A stretch of 64,000 nt of DNA from Actinomycetota bacterium (GTDB lineage: Bacteria; Actinomycetota; Acidimicrobiia; Acidimicrobiales; Ilumatobacteraceae). Of this stretch, positions 57,113-64,000 are shown one piece after another. The translations under genes were made by a program, and so were the position numbers. Position 1 is the first letter of the stretch, and every line of letters starts with the position of its first letter. The stretch spans positions 1 to 64,000 of the forward strand of contig JAPLAA010000093.1 in NCBI GenBank assembly GCA_026393475.1, given 5' to 3'. The notes under the pieces are model-generated. The model was given only the letters and a program-made list of their open reading frames with translations. It ran no database searches and was not told where the DNA came from.

Positions 57113-58939
57113 TCAGGCACCGATGAGGTAGAGCACGATCCGTTTGCCGCGGGCGTGCAGCTCGCCGAGGCGCTCGAACCTGGCGAGTTCCGCAGCGACC
57201 TCGGGCGGCGCCTCGAACGCGGCGAGCGGAGCGAGATCGTTCACGAGCAGTTCCCGCCGATCGCTCAGACCGGCCGAGTCGAGCAGCGCACCGAGCTCGG
57301 TCATCAACGCATCGGCCTCGGCGCGCTCGTCGGCGCTCAGGGGATCGCTCACCGACACCACCGTCGCACCGTCGGGGGCACCCGACTGCGGCTCGACGCG
57401 CACGAGCAGGAACGGCGGCTCGAGCGGCACATCGGTGCGGTGTGAGCCGAGCTGGAGGCGTTGATCGGGGCGGCCGCGGGGCTGCTGACCGCGGGCCTCG
57501 AGCTCGACGATCAGACCGGACTGCACCGCACCCGCCACGTACTCGTCGCCGGCGAGGTCGATCGCGATCGGGGCCGAGGCGAACGGCTCGGCGTCGTCGG
57601 CGAACTGCTGCACGACCGGTGTGAACTCCTGGAACGGATAGCCCACGCCGACCGAGCCGGCCACGTTCACGGCGGCGAGCAGCAGCGCGACTGCGCCGAC
57701 GGCAGCGGCGCCGGCGACGCGGACTCGGGACGAGCCCGACGCCGCAGCGGCGGATCGCCGCTCGAACACCCAGCGCACGGCGACGGCACCCACCAGGCAC
57801 CACGTGACCGCAGCGGCGGCCACCATCCACGTCGTGAGCCAGATGAGCAGCGGACCGCGAGTGCGGGCCACCATCAGCACGCCGCCGAACCACAGCAGCG
57901 CCGTCGCCTCGAGCGAGCGTCGGTGCACCGTCCATCCCCGGACGAGCGCGAGCCGATGCGCCAGGGCGATCGCCACGAGGCCGGCGAACGGGAACAGACC
58001 CCACGGCGGGTCGCGCACGACGGCGACGAACGACGGCAGGCGGGCCTCGTCGAAGAACGACAGCGAGGTGGCGCGCCCGATGACCCTCGCGGCCTGGGCG
58101 AACCCGACCGCCGGTTCGGACGCGGTGAGTGTGAAGCGGATCGAGCGGTAGAAGTTGCCGGGCCAGTTCACGAGGGTGTCGACCAGCGCCGGCAGCATGA
58201 GCACCGTCCCGATGCCGATCCAGGTGAGCGTGTACCGCCGCCAGCGGACGAGGCCGACGCCGAGCGCTACGAGCACCAGCGGCAGCAGCAGCACCCCGTA
58301 CGCGGCGTGGGTCTGCGCAGCTGCGACGAACACGACCGCTGCCACCGCCACGCCGCGACGATCGTCGACGAGTACCGCCGCGACGGCCGCGACCAGAGTG
58401 AGCACCGGCACGACGACGACGCTCGCGTTCCACGGATCGGTCGCCAGGTGCGCCGTGCCCGCGGCGAACGTCCACATGCCGGCCAGCGCGATCGCCCACG
58501 CCGTCAGCCACCAGGCCGCCCCGGCCACAGCCGGTTGATCGGCGGGATCAGCCAGAACCGGATCGGCAGCGGCGGACGTCTCCGACCGTCTCGGCTCCAG
58601 GAGGCGGACGGCGACCACGAGGGCCGCCACGTTCAGCACCAGCGCACCCAGCCACAGGCCCTGCCACGACGAGCCGGTGAGCAGATGGGGGACGGCGAGC
58701 AGTTGGTAGAGCAGCGGGCCCGGGTGGTTCCAGCCGTAGCGCGACCACGCGCCGGTGAGCGGCGAGTCGGCCGAGAAGACGTCACGGGTGCGCAGTTCGA
58801 TGAACGCCCAATCACCGCCGGCGATGTAGGTACGGCTGAGGATCAGCACCACGTGTCCGATGCAGAGCACCGCCAACCCGAGGATCCACGGGCGTCGGCG
58901 AACGTGAGCGCTGACCTCCCGGGGGGACGGAGAAGGCAT
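57113..58939 (-). CDS. Polytopic membrane protein, GT-C-like
   Basis: A 608-residue protein with about ten to twelve membrane helices and a soluble C-terminal domain of roughly 130 residues. The first external loop (YIAGGDWAFIELRTRDV, then YGWNHPGPLLYQLLAVPHLLTG) has acidic residues placed as in lipid-linked GT-C glycosyltransferases. NWPGNFYRSIRF and similar aromatic loops fit that class. The sugar or lipid is unknown, and GT-C identity rests on topology, not on a clear signature. A leaderless -10 (TACGCT, plus-strand 58946-58951) lies 6 bases before its ATG. It is divergent from rarA. Confidence 0.75.
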   Translation of the reverse strand: MPSPSPREVSAHVRRRPWILGLAVLCIGHVVLILSRTYIAGGDWAFIELRTRDVFSADSPLTGAWSRYGWNHPGPLLYQLLAVPHLLTGSSWQGLWLGALVLNVAALVVAVRLLEPRRSETSAAADPVLADPADQPAVAGAAWWLTAWAIALAGMWTFAAGTAHLATDPWNASVVVVPVLTLVAAVAAVLVDDRRGVAVAAVVFVAAAQTHAAYGVLLLPLVLVALGVGLVRWRRYTLTWIGIGTVLMLPALVDTLVNWPGNFYRSIRFTLTASEPAVGFAQAARVIGRATSLSFFDEARLPSFVAVVRDPPWGLFPFAGLVAIALAHRLALVRGWTVHRRSLEATALLWFGGVLMVARTRGPLLIWLTTWMVAAAAVTWCLVGAVAVRWVFERRSAAAASGSSRVRVAGAAAVGAVALLLAAVNVAGSVGVGYPFQEFTPVVQQFADDAEPFASAPIAIDLAGDEYVAGAVQSGLIVELEARGQQPRGRPDQRLQLGSHRTDVPLEPPFLLVRVEPQSGAPDGATVVSVSDPLSADERAEADALMTELGALLDSAGLSDRRELLVNDLAPLAAFEAPPEVAAELARFERLGELHARGKRIVLYLIGA

Positions 58940-58945
58940 CGGGCG

Positions 58946-58991
58946 AGCGTAGCCAGGAGCACCCCTTCGGCGCGACGTGCTCGGGTAGCGT
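58946..58991. promoter_or_regulatory. Divergent leaderless promoters of the GT-C-like gene and rarA
   Basis: The minus-strand TACGCT (58951-58946) lies 6 bases before the membrane-protein ATG; the plus-strand TAGCGT (58986-58991) lies 7 bases before the rarA GTG. Confidence 0.5.
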
Positions 58992-58998
58992 CGACCGG

Positions 58999-60300
58999 GT
59001 GACCGATCTCTTCAGCGCCGCCGCGGAGCAACGCCTGCAGGCGCAGGCCCCGCTGGCCGCGCGTCTGCGGCCACGCACCCTCGACGACGTCGTCGGCCAG
59101 GAGCACCTGGTGAGCCCCGGCCGTCCGCTGCGCCGGCTCGTGGAGAACGACCGGCTCACCAGCGCGATCTTCTGGGGACCGCCCGGCACCGGCAAGACCA
59201 CCCTCGCCCTCGCGGTCGCCGGCAGCACGAAGCGGGCGTTCGAACAGCTCAGCGCGGTCACGGCCGGCGTGAAGGACGTGCGCGAGGTGATCGAGCGGGC
59301 CCGCCAACGGCTGGGCGAGCGCGGCCAGGGCACCATCTTGTTCCTCGACGAGATCCACCGGTTCTCCAAAGCCCAGCAGGACGCCCTCCTGCCGGCGGTC
59401 GAGGACGGCACGCTCACCCTGATCGGCGCCACCACCGAGAACCCCTTCTTCGAGGTCAACGCCCCGCTGCGCAGCCGCAGCACGCTGTTCCGGCTCGAAC
59501 CGCTCGGCCGCTCCGCGATCGAGACGCTCGTCCACCGTGGCCTGTCGGCAGAAGGCACCACCGCCAGCGACGACGCCGTCACACACCTGGTCGACCGCGC
59601 GGCAGGCGACGGCCGCCAGGTGCTCACGGCACTCGAGGTGGCATGCGCGCTCGCCCATCCCGACGCGGTCACGCTCGAGCACGTCGAGGCGGCGCTCGGC
59701 ACCAGCGCCCTGCGCTACGGCCGCGACGACCACTACGACGTGGTCAGCGCGTTCATCAAGAGCATGCGCGGCAGCGACCCACAGGCCGCGGTGTACTACC
59801 TCGCCCGCATGCTCGAAGCCGGCGAGGACGCCAAGTTCATCGCCCGACGGATGATGATCTTCGCGAGCGAGGACGTCGGTCTCGCCGACCCCACGTCGCT
59901 GATGATCGCGGTCGCCGCGGCGCACGCGCTCGAACACGTCGGGCTGCCCGAGGCCCAGCTCAACCTCAGCCAGGCGGCGATCCACCTGGCGACGGCGCCG
60001 AAGAGCAACCGCGCCGCGTTGGCGATCTGGAACGCACGCAGCGACGTGCAGGCGGGCGCGGTCGGCGAGGTGCCACCGCACCTGCGGGATGCGCACTACG
60101 GCGGAGCGAAGACACTCGGTCACGGCACCGGCTACGAGTACCCTCATGACCATCCCGACGGGTGGGTCGATCAGCAGTACCTGCCGGCCGAGCAGGCCGA
60201 CAAGCGCTACTACGAACCCACCGAGTACGGGCGCGAACGTGAAGTGCGCGACCGCATGGCCCGTCGCCAGCGCGGTGGCGGGGGAGGACCGACCGAATGA
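58999..60300 (+). CDS. rarA: Replication-associated recombination protein A (MgsA/RarA ATPase)
   Basis: A 433-residue AAA+ ATPase of the clamp-loader-like group that acts at stalled forks. It shows LAARLRPRTLDDVVGQEHLV, Walker A FWGPPGTGKTTLA, Walker B TILFLDEIHRFSKAQQDALL, sensor GATTENPFFEVNAPLRSRS, and the C-terminal tetramerisation region with MLEAGEDAKFIARRMMIFASEDVG. The length is normal. In mycobacteria it is also located between aspS and alaS. It overlaps the next small gene (ATGA). Confidence 0.95.
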   Translation: MTDLFSAAAEQRLQAQAPLAARLRPRTLDDVVGQEHLVSPGRPLRRLVENDRLTSAIFWGPPGTGKTTLALAVAGSTKRAFEQLSAVTAGVKDVREVIERARQRLGERGQGTILFLDEIHRFSKAQQDALLPAVEDGTLTLIGATTENPFFEVNAPLRSRSTLFRLEPLGRSAIETLVHRGLSAEGTTASDDAVTHLVDRAAGDGRQVLTALEVACALAHPDAVTLEHVEAALGTSALRYGRDDHYDVVSAFIKSMRGSDPQAAVYYLARMLEAGEDAKFIARRMMIFASEDVGLADPTSLMIAVAAAHALEHVGLPEAQLNLSQAAIHLATAPKSNRAALAIWNARSDVQAGAVGEVPPHLRDAHYGGAKTLGHGTGYEYPHDHPDGWVDQQYLPAEQADKRYYEPTEYGREREVRDRMARRQRGGGGGPTE

Positions 60301-60746
60301 CCGCAGCAGAGATGAGCGCCGGCGAACTGGCCGTGTTGCTCGCGGCCGTGCTGTGCTGCATCGGCTTCGCAGCACTCGTCGTGGTGCTGATGCGGGTGCT
60401 CGACACCCTGCGCTCACTGCGGTCGGAGGTCGCCACGCTGCGGGCCGAGACCGGTCCGCTGCTCGCCGAACTGCAGCAGTCCACCCGCTCGGCCTCGGCC
60501 GTCGTGAACGAGGCCCGGAACGACCTCGAGCGTTTCGATCGTGTGCTCGGCTCGGCGGAGGCGATCAGCGATGCCATGTCCGGAACGGGCCGGGTCACGC
60601 GGGCGGCGCTCAGCACGCCGGTGATCAAGACGGCAGCGTTCGCGACGGGCACCAGTCGGGCCGTGCGGAGGTTGCGCGGCAAGGACCCCAAGGGCGGCCG
60701 CGCCGGTGTGCGCGACGGATCGATCGAGCGCGGAGGCGCAGCATGA
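60297..60746 (+). CDS. DUF948-like membrane protein
   Basis: A 149-residue protein with one N-terminal membrane helix (LAVLLAAVLCCIGFAALVVVLM) and then a long amphipathic coiled coil (RSLRSEVATLRAETGPLLAELQQSTRSASAVVNEARNDL split by charged residues). The layout matches DUF948 proteins, which in streptomycetes and relatives precede a DUF6167 gene and alaS; here the DUF6167-like gene follows, but alaS is not next. The function is unknown. It is coupled to rarA upstream and to the following gene (ATGA on both sides). Confidence 0.75.
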   Translation: MTAAEMSAGELAVLLAAVLCCIGFAALVVVLMRVLDTLRSLRSEVATLRAETGPLLAELQQSTRSASAVVNEARNDLERFDRVLGSAEAISDAMSGTGRVTRAALSTPVIKTAAFATGTSRAVRRLRGKDPKGGRAGVRDGSIERGGAA

Positions 60747-61141
60747 TGAAGCGGGTCACGTGGTTCGTCGGTGGCGTCGCGGCCGGTGCCGTGGGCGTCG
60801 GCGCCGCGAAGAAGAAGGCGAAGTCCGTCGCCAACGAACTCGCACCGGTGCAGATCGCGAAGCGCGCCACCGGATCGGTCAGCGAGCGCGGTCACCGCGT
60901 CGCCGACGCGTTGCGCGAGGGCAAGCGGGCCATGCGCACCAAGGAGATGGAATTGCGCGCCCGGCTCGACGGCCGCGCCAGCACGCTCGCCGACGAGCTC
61001 ACCGACGTCGACACCGTGCTCGTCGACGGTCGACCCGTCGAGGCCGGCCAGGTGATCGTGCTCCGCCAGGTGCGCGACGCGAAGCAGAACGCCAACCACG
61101 ACACCGGGGCCCGGCCGAAGCGCGACAAGCGCCGGGCCTGA
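60743..61141 (+). CDS. DUF6167-like small membrane-associated protein
   Basis: A 132-residue protein. The start MMKRVTWFVGGVAAGAVGVGAAKKKAKS is a Gly/Ala-rich hydrophobic segment followed by a basic run, as in DUF6167 proteins. A charged helix (ALREGKRAMRTKEMELRARLDGR) and a basic C-terminus follow. The family assignment is from memory of the pattern and gene order and is tentative. It starts in the stop of the DUF948-like gene; a second ATG at 60746 is possible. Confidence 0.65.
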   Translation: MMKRVTWFVGGVAAGAVGVGAAKKKAKSVANELAPVQIAKRATGSVSERGHRVADALREGKRAMRTKEMELRARLDGRASTLADELTDVDTVLVDGRPVEAGQVIVLRQVRDAKQNANHDTGARPKRDKRRA

Positions 61142-61152
61142 CCCGCGTCGCG

Positions 61153-62637
61153 ATGACCGCCGCCTCCGCCACACCGGCGACGCCCACGCATCGCGTGTCG
61201 GGCGCGCTCACGGCGGCCGACGGCCCGGTGGCTGCAGCGCTCCGGAGCGCACTGTCCGACGATCGGGTGCGCACCACCGCCACCGAGCTCGGTCTGTACC
61301 GGCGCGACGCGTCGAACATCGAGGGCTCCGCCGGGGTCGTGTGCTTCCCGACCTCCACCGACGAGGTGCGCGCCGCGGTGCGCATCGCCGTCGACCACGG
61401 CATGCCGTTCGTCGCCCGCGGCTCGGGCACCGGCCTCGCAGGCGGTGCGACACCGCTCGGCGGAGCGCTCGTCATCACGCTCACCAAGATGAACCGGATC
61501 CTCTCGGTCGATCCGGTCAACCGCCTCGCCTGGGTCGAGCCGGGCGTGCTCAACCTCGACCTCACCCGCGCCGTCGCCGCACACGGGTTGCACTTCGCAC
61601 CCGACCCGAGCAGTCAGCAGAGCTGCTCGATCGGCGGCAATCTCGCCAACAACTCCGGCGGTCCGCACTGCCTCGCCGACGGGGTCACGTCGGCCCACGT
61701 GCTCGCGGCCGAGGTGGTGATGCCCGACGGCGACGTGGTGGTGCTCGGCAGCGAGGGCGGAGAGCCCGACGGCTACGACCTGCGCGGCGCCTTCGTCGGC
61801 AGCGAGGGGATGTGCGGCATCGCCACGCGCATCTGCGTGCGCCTCACCCAGAACCCGCCCGACGTGCGCACCATGCTGTTCGACTTCGACACCGTCGACG
61901 AGGGCGCGCAGACGGTGAGCGCGATCATCGCAGCGGGCATGGTTCCGGCGGCGCTGGAGATGATGGACCAGCTGTGCGTGCAGGCCGTGGAGGCCTACAT
62001 CCACGCGGGTCTGCCCACCGATGCGGCAGCGCTGTTGCTGGTGGAGGTGGCCGGCCCCGTGCACGGTGTGGCCGACGAGCTCGAGCGAATCGTCGCGATC
62101 GCCCGTGAGCATCGCTGTCGCAGCGTGCGCGTCGCTCAGGACGAAGCCGAGCGGGCATTGATCTGGAAGGGCCGCAAGACGGCGTTCGGAGCGGTCGCCC
62201 GGATCAAGCCGAACTACTACCTGCACGACACGGTCGTGCCGCGACGGGCGCTGCCGGACGTGCTCCGCCAGGTGTACGAGATCGCCGAGCGCCACGGGAT
62301 CCTCGTGATGAACGTGTTCCACGCGGGCGACGGCAATCTGCATCCGCTGCTGGTGTTCGACAAGCGCGAACCGGGAGTGCTCGAGCGGGTGCACGCCGCC
62401 GGCGAGGAGATCGTGCGCGTGTCGGTCGCTGCGGGTGGTGTGCTGAGTGGCGAGCACGGGATCGGGCTCGAGAAGCGCGATCTGATGCCGCTGATGTTCG
62501 CGCCGGCCGACCTCGCCGCGCAGGCGGCGTTGCGCGCTGCGTTCGATACCACCGGCCTGGCCAATCCGACCAAGGTGCTGCCGAGCCCCGCGAGCTGTGG
62601 CGACTCGCACGAGGTGCCGGAGGGCGCGTGGATCTGA
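61153..62637 (+). CDS. glcD: FAD-binding oxidase, glycolate oxidase GlcD type
   Basis: A 494-residue VAO/PCMH-fold flavoenzyme that oxidises 2-hydroxy acids such as glycolate or D-lactate. The FAD-binding part has FVARGSGTGLAGGATPLGG, VEPGVLNLDLTRAVAAHGLHFAPDPSSQQSCSIGGN split over a conserved region, and GSEGMCGI. The C-terminal cap has NVFHAGDGNLHPLL (metal or substrate His) and GEHGIGLEKR. ATG 61153 is chosen just before the family-like segment. The glcE-like gene overlaps its end; a glcF gene for the iron-sulfur subunit is not seen within the window. Confidence 0.92.
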   Translation: MTAASATPATPTHRVSGALTAADGPVAAALRSALSDDRVRTTATELGLYRRDASNIEGSAGVVCFPTSTDEVRAAVRIAVDHGMPFVARGSGTGLAGGATPLGGALVITLTKMNRILSVDPVNRLAWVEPGVLNLDLTRAVAAHGLHFAPDPSSQQSCSIGGNLANNSGGPHCLADGVTSAHVLAAEVVMPDGDVVVLGSEGGEPDGYDLRGAFVGSEGMCGIATRICVRLTQNPPDVRTMLFDFDTVDEGAQTVSAIIAAGMVPAALEMMDQLCVQAVEAYIHAGLPTDAAALLLVEVAGPVHGVADELERIVAIAREHRCRSVRVAQDEAERALIWKGRKTAFGAVARIKPNYYLHDTVVPRRALPDVLRQVYEIAERHGILVMNVFHAGDGNLHPLLVFDKREPGVLERVHAAGEEIVRVSVAAGGVLSGEHGIGLEKRDLMPLMFAPADLAAQAALRAAFDTTGLANPTKVLPSPASCGDSHEVPEGAWI

Positions 62638-63500
62638 CCGCGTTCGCGGCCGAGGTGGGCACCGACGATCCCGTCACGATTGCCGGTCTGGGCACCCGCG
62701 ACGGTGCGGTCGCCGGGGTGCGGTGCGTGTCGGCACCCTCGGGCATCGAGTGGATCCAGGCCGATGAGATGACGGTGTCGTGTGGTGCGGGCACCCCGGT
62801 CGACGAACTGTCGGCAGCGCTCGCCGAGGTCGGTCAACGCACGGTGCTCCCCGCCGGCGGCACGGTCGGCGGTGCGCTCGCAGTCGGTCGGAGTGGCATC
62901 CGTCGGCTCGGCGACGGCGCGGTCCGCGACGTGTTGTTGCAGACGCACTATGTCGGTGCCGACGGGGTGGTCGTCAAGGCGGGCGGGCCCACCGTGAAGA
63001 ATGTGAGCGGGTTCGACGTGTGCCGATTGCTGGTGGGATCGCAGGGCACGATCGGGTTCCTCGGCGACGTGATCCTGCGCACGCGTCCGATCGCGCCGCA
63101 CTCGGCGTGGTTCACGGCGGCGACCGACGATCCGATGGCGGTGTTCGCCGCGGTGCACCGGCCGGTCGCCGTGCTGTGGGACGGCATCAGCGTGCACGTG
63201 CTGCTCGAAGGTCACCATCTCGACGTCGCCGAACAGGCCACGCGGACCGGGCTGGTCGCGAGCGACGGGCCCCCGACCCTGCCGGGCGGTCGCCATGCCG
63301 TCCGTCCGGCCGACGTGCTGGCCGTCACCTCCGGGCTGCGGCCCGGAGCCTTCGTCGCCGAGCTCGGCATGGGCATCGTGCGAGCCGACGCCGATGCCAT
63401 CCCGCCCACACCGGTCGACCCTGGGGTTGCCGCGATCTCCCGCCGCGTGAAAGAAGGCTTCGACCCCACCGGCCGGCTCAATCCCGGTCGCACCGCGTGA
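62628..63500 (+). CDS. glcE: FAD-binding oxidase subunit, GlcE type
   Basis: A 290-residue partial-VAO-fold protein. It shows TVSCGAGTPVDELSAALAEVGQRTVLPAGGTVGGALAVG, KAGGPTVKNVSGFDVCRLLVGSQGTIGFLGDV and a FDPTGRLNPGR end, which match the GlcE subunit of glycolate oxidase. GTG 62628 overlaps glcD by 10 bases. GlcE normally works with GlcD and the iron-sulfur protein GlcF; since the next gene is an unrelated phosphotransferase-like protein, either GlcF is elsewhere or this complex lacks it. Confidence 0.87.
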   Translation: MDLTAFAAEVGTDDPVTIAGLGTRDGAVAGVRCVSAPSGIEWIQADEMTVSCGAGTPVDELSAALAEVGQRTVLPAGGTVGGALAVGRSGIRRLGDGAVRDVLLQTHYVGADGVVVKAGGPTVKNVSGFDVCRLLVGSQGTIGFLGDVILRTRPIAPHSAWFTAATDDPMAVFAAVHRPVAVLWDGISVHVLLEGHHLDVAEQATRTGLVASDGPPTLPGGRHAVRPADVLAVTSGLRPGAFVAELGMGIVRADADAIPPTPVDPGVAAISRRVKEGFDPTGRLNPGRTA

Positions 63501-63513
63501 CGTCCCGGCACTG

Positions 63514-64000
63514 ATGATGCTGCCGTTCGTGTCGCGCCCGCCGGGCGACGCCGCACTCGCCCTCGCCGCAGCCGACAACGCCGCCGAGCACTGGGGTCTG
63601 CCCGCACCGACGCTGCTGCGCTCGGGCATGAACGCGCTGTTCACCTGCGGCCCGGAGGTCGTGCTGCGCGTCGGCCGTCCGTCGGTGGATGCGCGGGCCG
63701 CCGTGTGGCTGGGGGAGTGGCTCACCGTCCGCGGGCTGCGGGTGCCGCGCTTCGTCCACACCGAACCGTTCGTCGACGGCGAGCTCACCGTGCTCGCCCA
63801 GGTGCGCGAACACCCTGCCGGTCCGGTCGACTGGGCAGCGGTCGGTGCGATGGTCTCGACACTGCACACACTCGGGCCCGACGACATCGCCGAGGCCTCC
63901 GTCCACTACCCGACGCCGTGGTGCTCGTCGTTTCCGTGGTGGGACTTCGACGCCATGCTCGCCGACGTGGATGCCGACCTCGACGGCGCCGCGCGGGAAG
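63514..64000 (+). CDS. Aminoglycoside-phosphotransferase-family protein (3' partial)
   Basis: The frame is open from ATG 63514 (or 63517) to the window edge, giving about 162 residues. PTLLRSGMNALFTCGPEVVLRVGRPSVD is the N-lobe of an APH/choline-kinase fold, where VVLRV supplies the strand usually carrying the ATP-binding Lys (here Arg). VDWAAVGAMVSTLHTLGP is the start of the C-lobe, before the catalytic loop outside the window. These kinases phosphorylate small alcohols or antibiotics; the substrate is unknown. It lies 13 bases after the GlcE-like gene. Confidence 0.75.
   Translation, partial: MMLPFVSRPPGDAALALAAADNAAEHWGLPAPTLLRSGMNALFTCGPEVVLRVGRPSVDARAAVWLGEWLTVRGLRVPRFVHTEPFVDGELTVLAQVREHPAGPVDWAAVGAMVSTLHTLGPDDIAEASVHYPTPWCSSFPWWDFDAMLADVDADLDGAARE

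Overview
The window is high-GC chromosomal DNA of an actinobacterium, most likely an Acidimicrobiia (Ilumatobacter-like) member. This rests on content, not on a marker gene: a mycothiol ligase (MshC), an InhA-type enoyl-ACP reductase, phosphatidylinositol and PIM synthesis (PgsA, PatA-like, PimA), several F420-linked families (NADPH:F420 reductase, LLM, PPOX), a wax ester synthase/DGAT, a heliorhodopsin, and a secreted M15 peptidase carrying RLLDTR repeat modules. About 66 genes are packed tightly and no stretch over 300 bases lacks a gene. I saw no rRNA, tRNA, CRISPR array, insertion sequence or phage genes.

Layout. 1-6450: a receiver protein, a HisKA/receiver/cyclase protein, an alpha/beta hydrolase-cyclase fusion, a secreted M15 peptidase and a Ser/Asp-rich secreted protein. 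6590-10260: InhA, F420 reductase, MshC and an acyltransferase. 10394-16855: thrS, a RIO kinase, a HIT hydrolase, PgsA and a PatA-like acyltransferase, in an order I recall as conserved in mycobacteria (thrS-HIT-pgsA-acyltransferase-pimA). 17029-29661: an accessory block between the PatA-like gene and pimA. It holds hicAB, two hypothetical proteins, a PEBP lipoprotein, WS/DGAT, a seven-gene cluster (HprK-like kinase, B12/radical SAM protein, two methyltransferases, M20 peptidase, SDR, PhyH dioxygenase) and an LLM oxidoreductase. 29698-48199: the conserved order resumes with pimA, lemA, htpX-like, DUF3048, pdxST, yebC, a peroxiredoxin, ruvCAB, queA, tgt, yajC-secD-secF, apt and rel. 48231-53441: PPOX, an atypical SDR, a small membrane protein, azlCD, an SDR and heliorhodopsin. 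53620-64000: hisS, aspS, a Nudix hydrolase, a GT-C-like membrane protein, rarA, two small DUF proteins, glcD and glcE, and the start of an aminoglycoside-phosphotransferase-like gene.

How the genes work together. The core blocks cover translation (ThrRS, HisRS, AspRS, queuosine), protein export (SecDF-YajC), recombination (RuvABC, RarA), stringent response and purine salvage (Rel, Apt), vitamin B6 (PdxST) and PI/PIM envelope lipids. Many transcription units seem to begin with a TANNNT -10 element only 6-10 bases before the start codon, which implies leaderless or nearly leaderless mRNAs.

The strongest candidate for an undescribed system is the seven-gene cluster at 21379-28786. The heliorhodopsin-SDR pair, the paired palindromic repeats at two convergent gene ends, the operator-like palindrome around the hicA -10 box, and two tiny leader-type ORFs (before ruvC and before the RIO kinase) also deserve attention.
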